Source: JAYPLE01 sp047627515 (GTDB lineage Bacteria; Bacteroidota; Bacteroidia; Cytophagales; Cyclobacteriaceae). Taken from it: DNA of 7,915 bases. The DNA lies in NCBI GenBank assembly GCA_047627515.1, contig JBLHTU010000162.1, positions 1 through 7,915 of the forward strand, read 5' to 3'. Shown in pieces: positions 5,302 to 7,915 of this stretch. The number at the start of each line of letters is the position of its first letter. Within the stretch, counting starts at the first letter, position 1. Below the pieces are notes generated by a model that saw only the letters and a list, made by a program, of their open reading frames with translations, had not been told where the DNA came from and ran no database searches. Position numbers and translations under genes: made by a program.

Positions 5302-5979
5302 ATGTACAAGCAATGGATCTTTATATCATTCATCGTATTGCTGGCAGGATGCACAGCTACTCAAAGTAAAGAGCAAGAAGCACCAGAAGAGCAAACTGTA
5401 GAAAAAACGCAGCCTACACAGGTACAGACGCAGCTCAATCCTAACCGTGCAAGCAAGAAAGAATTACTGACTATTGAAGCATTTGATGAAGCCATAGTCA
5501 ATATGCTTATCGAAAGTAGACCGTACTTAGATATGACTAGTTTTCATACGGTACTTTCTGCTCAATTGACTGACTCAGTAAATTGGGATGAGCTATATCA
5601 GCAGATATTTGTACCGATCAATCTTAATACAGCAGCTGAATCTGAATTCTTATTGGTTCCTGGTGTTGGTGCTAAAATGGCGCATGAGTTTGAAGAGTAC
5701 CGCCCGTATCAAAAAGTAGATCAGTTTAGAAGAGAAATCGGAAAATACGTAGACAAATCAGAGGTCGCTCGATATGAACAGTTTGTTTTTGTGCCATTCG
5801 ACTTGAATACCGCTACTGATGAAGAGTTTCTAAGTATTCCAGGTGTCGGAGATAAAATGCTCCATGAATTTCAAGAATATCGCCCTTATGCTTCAATGGA
5901 GCAGTTTAGAAGAGAAATTGGTAAGTACGTAACCGCCGAGGAAGTGGCACTATACGAACGCTACGTTCGCATAAACTGA
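5302..5979 (+). CDS. Exported lipoprotein with three ComEA-like helix-hairpin-helix units (225 aa)
   Basis: The signal ends LLAGC, making Cys17 the lipidation site. A Glu/Gln/Thr-rich linker follows (18-44, including KEQEAPEEQTVEKTQP). Three helix-hairpin-helix units come next. The first (about 45-86, starting LNPNRASKKELL) is degenerate and lacks the hairpin glycines: it reads IEAFDE where the others have PGVG. The second (106-165) and third (166-225) contain LNTAAESEFLLVPGVGAKM and LNTATDEEFLSIPGVGDKM. Both then have EYRPY and an identical QFRREIGKYV, and they repeat at exactly 60 residues. Such units resemble the DNA-binding part of ComEA, but here the protein is lipid-anchored outside the cytoplasm within a metal-related operon. 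Binding DNA, another protein, or extracellular polyanions are all possible. It is the last gene of the tightly packed four-gene block, and a strong hairpin follows 25 bases downstream. Confidence 0.88.
   Translation: MYKQWIFISFIVLLAGCTATQSKEQEAPEEQTVEKTQPTQVQTQLNPNRASKKELLTIEAFDEAIVNMLIESRPYLDMTSFHTVLSAQLTDSVNWDELYQQIFVPINLNTAAESEFLLVPGVGAKMAHEFEEYRPYQKVDQFRREIGKYVDKSEVARYEQFVFVPFDLNTATDEEFLSIPGVGDKMLHEFQEYRPYASMEQFRREIGKYVTAEEVALYERYVRIN
5617..5976 (+). repeat. Tandem 180-bp internal duplication (HhH units 2 and 3)
   Basis: Bases 5617-5796 and 5797-5976 encode two successive 60-residue units. Identity is highest over the end of each unit: CAGTTTAGAAGAGAAAT recurs at 5723-5739 and 5903-5919, and the encoded QFRREIGKYV is identical. 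The exact 180-bp period with no linker points to a duplication inside the gene. The upstream unit (about 5434-5559) is related but much more divergent. Confidence 0.85.
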
Positions 5980-6003
5980 GCCAACGAAAACGAAATTTTA
6001 TCA

Positions 6004-6035
6004 GGCAGAGAGGCTAATGTGCCTCTCTGCCTTTT
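6004..6035 (+). terminator. Strong hairpin / intrinsic terminator between HhH and HTTM genes
   Basis: GGCAGAGAGGC (6004-6014) pairs perfectly with GCCTCTCTGCC (6021-6031), an 11-bp stem with a 6-base loop, followed by TTTT (6032-6035). The stem is strong but the T run is short and interrupted by G. It may terminate fully, or only reduce read-through into the HTTM and receptor genes. Confidence 0.82.
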
Positions 6036-6065
6036 GTGATTTCTAAGGAGTCCAATACTATTCAA

Positions 6066-6122
6066 ATGAGAATGCACATAACCATGTCCTTGAGTGATGT
6101 ACAAAGCCAGTTTACCAGATGA
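6066..6122 (+). CDS. Possible 18-codon leader ORF overlapping the HTTM start
   Basis: ATG 6066 opens an 18-codon frame (MRMHITMSLSDVQSQFTR) whose TGA at 6120-6122 overlaps the ATG of the HTTM gene as ATGA. Further in-frame ATGs lie at 6072 and 6084. It follows the hairpin at 6004-6035. An ORF this short can arise by chance; the exact ATGA junction is the only positive sign. If real, it would couple translation of the HTTM gene to upstream ribosomes. Confidence 0.3.
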   Translation: MRMHITMSLSDVQSQFTR

Positions 6123-7483
6123 GTGTTGCTGACCCGATATCTGTTTCTGAGCGTTACCCTCGGTTGGTACACTTTTTTGCGCGTAAGACACATATTGCGC
6201 CACTGGTTGTGTTCCGGATCTGGTTTGGATCCATGATGGTTATATCGACAATCAGGTTCTACTACTATGGTTGGATAGATCAGCTATATATACAACCAAG
6301 ATTTTTCTTTTCCTACGTTTATTTTGATTGGGTGAAGCCACTAGGACCTGTGGGAATGTATTGCCTATTTGTTATCATGCTTTTTTCTGCAGTAGGGATC
6401 ATGCTTGGTTATCGGTATCGGATTAGCACGATTGTATTTTTTCTAACGTTCACATATGTCGAGCTGATTGATAAGACGAATTACCTGAACCACTACTATT
6501 TTGTTAGTCTGGTGGCCTTTTTACTTATTTTCATACCTGCGCATAGGTATTGCTCGCTTGACGCGAAAAGAGTAGGAAAAAGTGAGCAAGTACCCTATTT
6601 CTATTTGTTGGTACTTCAGCTGCAAGTGGGCATGGTTTATTGCTTTGCAGGGATAGCCAAAATAAATAGCGATTGGTTGCTGCAAGCGCAACCGATGAAA
6701 TTGTGGCTCGGCTCCCTAGCCTACAAGCCCATCATTGGTCCGCTTTTCAAATTCAAATTTACTTCTTACCTATTCAGTTGGGCAGGTATGCTGTATGACC
6801 TTTTGATTCCATTTGCCCTCTTATACAAGCCAACTAGGGTTGTAGCATTCATCGCAGTGGTGGTGTTTCATTTGTTGACTTGGTATCTATTTCCGATCGG
6901 AATATTCCCATGGGTCATGATAGGAGCAGCCACTATTTTCTTACCGCTAAGTTTTCACCTTAAACTTACAAAGGTCATAGCTCCTTTGTTTGAACCAAAA
7001 AATCAAACGATAACTTTTGAAGTTTCAAAATTTGGGTTGAAGATGTCTCCTTACATTTTAAGTGTTTTCATATTGTTTCAGTTACTAATTCCATTTCGAT
7101 CCTTAGCCTACCCGGGAGATGTGCTTTGGACCGAAGAAGGTTACCGATTTTCGTGGCGTGTAATGTTGACAGAAAAGGCGGGTTATGCCAGTTTTGAGGT
7201 CGTTCGTCCTAGTTCTGGCAAAGGAGAAACGATAGCAACATATGATTACCTCACACCGCAGCAGGAAAAAATGATGGCGACGCAGCCAGATATGATCCTT
7301 CAGTTTGCTCATTATGTGCGCGATCAATACCAAATAGAATGGAATGAGATACCTGAAGTATATGCTTCATCCTATGTGTCGATGAATGGCAGGCGAAGTA
7401 AGGAGCTGGTTGATCGCACGGTTGATCTTGCCGTAGAGAAACGTGGCTGGCAACATAAAACCTGGGTGTTATTCGATGAATAG
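6119..7483 (+). CDS. HTTM / vitamin K-dependent gamma-carboxylase-like membrane protein (454 aa)
   Basis: The N-terminal two thirds (about 28-330) contain multiple transmembrane helices of the HTTM type, shared with vertebrate vitamin K-dependent gamma-glutamyl carboxylase (GGCX). The diagnostic sequence is LQLQVGMVYCFAGIAKINSDW (166-186). It aligns with the AGVKKLDADW region of human GGCX as I remember it, so Lys181 would match the catalytic base Lys218. Other HTTM-like blocks are VFRIWFGSMM (31-40), KTNYLNHYYFVSLVAFLLIF (119-138) and GMLYDLLIPFALL (223-235). The C-terminal soluble part contains EEGYRFSWRVMLTEKAGYASF (339-359), comparable to the GGCX segment GYSWDMMVHSR. In GGCX the enzyme oxidises vitamin K hydroquinone to carboxylate Glu on secreted proteins. 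Bacterial relatives are mostly uncharacterised and at least some may lack carboxylation. It overlaps the receptor gene by 8 bases. ATG 6119 is chosen because the next Met is inside the first helix. Confidence 0.88.
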   Translation: MSVADPISVSERYPRLVHFFARKTHIAPLVVFRIWFGSMMVISTIRFYYYGWIDQLYIQPRFFFSYVYFDWVKPLGPVGMYCLFVIMLFSAVGIMLGYRYRISTIVFFLTFTYVELIDKTNYLNHYYFVSLVAFLLIFIPAHRYCSLDAKRVGKSEQVPYFYLLVLQLQVGMVYCFAGIAKINSDWLLQAQPMKLWLGSLAYKPIIGPLFKFKFTSYLFSWAGMLYDLLIPFALLYKPTRVVAFIAVVVFHLLTWYLFPIGIFPWVMIGAATIFLPLSFHLKLTKVIAPLFEPKNQTITFEVSKFGLKMSPYILSVFILFQLLIPFRSLAYPGDVLWTEEGYRFSWRVMLTEKAGYASFEVVRPSSGKGETIATYDYLTPQQEKMMATQPDMILQFAHYVRDQYQIEWNEIPEVYASSYVSMNGRRSKELVDRTVDLAVEKRGWQHKTWVLFDE

Positions 7484-7915
7484 ATACCGAATCATAACTG
7501 CGTTACTCTTACTAGTAGCAGCTCTAGGTACTGTCAAAGCTCAAAAAGTCGATGGCGTAGTGCTGATGAATGGCAATCCAGGGTCGGAAGTGCTCATATT
7601 TATTGATGGCAGTCAAACGAATGCTGTGACGGATGAGAAAGGGCGCTTTACCCTCAAAATAAATCAGCCATTTCCCGTTACGCTCGTCGCTTTTAAACAG
7701 GGGTACCAAACGCAAAGCATTTTACTTCAAGAGCTTCCCATCGAAGCAGTTAGGCTGGAAATGAGTCAATTGGAAAAGGTTTTGGAAGAGCTAGTGGTGG
7801 AGGACGCCACCGCTCAGATGGAGCCCATTGGCTGGCTTAACGCAATATCCGGTACGGGTATTTATGCCGCTAAAAAATCAGAAGTAATTAGGCCAAGTTT
7901 ACTTACTATAAATAA
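7476..7915 (+). CDS. TonB-dependent outer-membrane receptor, FecA-like, N-terminal part (runs off window)
   Basis: ATG 7476 lies inside the end of the HTTM gene (8-base overlap, ATGAATAG), and the frame stays open to the window end, giving 146 codons. A Sec signal peptide covers about 1-22 (hydrophobic TALLLLVAALGTVKA, then Gln). Residues 25-95 form a carboxypeptidase-regulatory-like beta domain (VDGVVLMNG, NAVTDEKGRFTLKI, TLVAFKQGYQ), the usual N-terminal extension of Bacteroidota receptors. A plug-domain start follows: LEELVVED (103-110), possibly playing the part of the TonB box, then GTGIYAAKKSEVI (126-138). That segment closely resembles the plug of Fe(III)-dicitrate-type (FecA-like) receptors, which commonly read GTxIYAGKK. 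The remaining plug and the barrel lie beyond the window. Coupled translation with HTTM indicates they work together. The substrate is likely a ferric chelate, by similarity and neighbourhood only. Confidence 0.88.
   Translation, partial: MNRYRIITALLLLVAALGTVKAQKVDGVVLMNGNPGSEVLIFIDGSQTNAVTDEKGRFTLKINQPFPVTLVAFKQGYQTQSILLQELPIEAVRLEMSQLEKVLEELVVEDATAQMEPIGWLNAISGTGIYAAKKSEVIRPSLLTIN

Noticed and set aside
6034..6063. Promoter for HTTM: TTG (6034-6036), N19, TACTATTC (6056-6063)
   Set aside because: Spacing fits the -33/-7 class, but the -7 box lacks the TTTG core and there is no operator or similarity to promoters A and B; too weak to annotate.
7524..7715. Minus-strand 63-codon ORF within the receptor gene
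   Set aside because: It lies antisense to a signal peptide plus regulatory domain that are convincingly coding on the + strand.

Overview
The window looks like a chromosomal iron-homeostasis region of a member of the Bacteroidota, probably a marine Cytophagia-type organism. This rests on four things: protein families typical of that phylum (DUF4856 and imelysin lipoproteins, a TonB receptor with a carboxypeptidase-like regulatory domain), A/T-rich sequence instead of Shine-Dalgarno sites before starts, candidate promoters of the -33/-7 Bacteroidota type, and moderate-to-low GC. The species assignment is inference. All supported genes lie on the + strand.

Region 1 (1-897) is the 3' end of feoB, the ferrous iron transporter, followed after one base by a 45-residue FeoB-associated Cys-rich membrane protein.

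Region 2 (898-2219) starts with a regulatory array and a promoter. It then has a 50-residue Cys-rich protein, an ATGA-coupled unknown 118-residue protein and a ferritin with a complete ferroxidase centre, and closes with an intrinsic terminator (2186-2219). The remaining stretch to 2485 holds no gene I can support.

Region 3 (2486-5979) opens with a second copy of the regulatory array and promoter. Four genes follow, each separated by exactly 3 bases: a DUF4856 lipoprotein, an imelysin-family lipoprotein, a four-helix membrane protein and a lipoprotein with three helix-hairpin-helix units. A strong hairpin/terminator follows at 6004-6035.

Region 4 (6036-7915) holds a possible 18-codon leader ORF overlapping (ATGA) an HTTM / vitamin-K-dependent gamma-carboxylase-like membrane protein. 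This in turn overlaps by 8 bases the start of a FecA-like TonB-dependent receptor, cut by the window end.

The most striking signal is non-coding. The motif TCACTA-N4-TAGTGA occurs in two tandem pairs (904-939 and 2486-2521), each pair phased at exactly 20 bp. Each pair lies about the same distance upstream of a shared TAGCGATTG -33 region, an N20 spacer, a -7 element ending TTTTG and a shared CTTTAGAAT sequence near the expected transcription start. One unknown regulator probably controls both the Cys-rich/ferritin operon and the imelysin/TonB operon. The latter is a good candidate for a poorly described iron (or other metal) acquisition system. It would combine an outer-membrane receptor, surface or periplasmic metal-binding lipoproteins, an exported HhH protein and a quinone-linked membrane enzyme.
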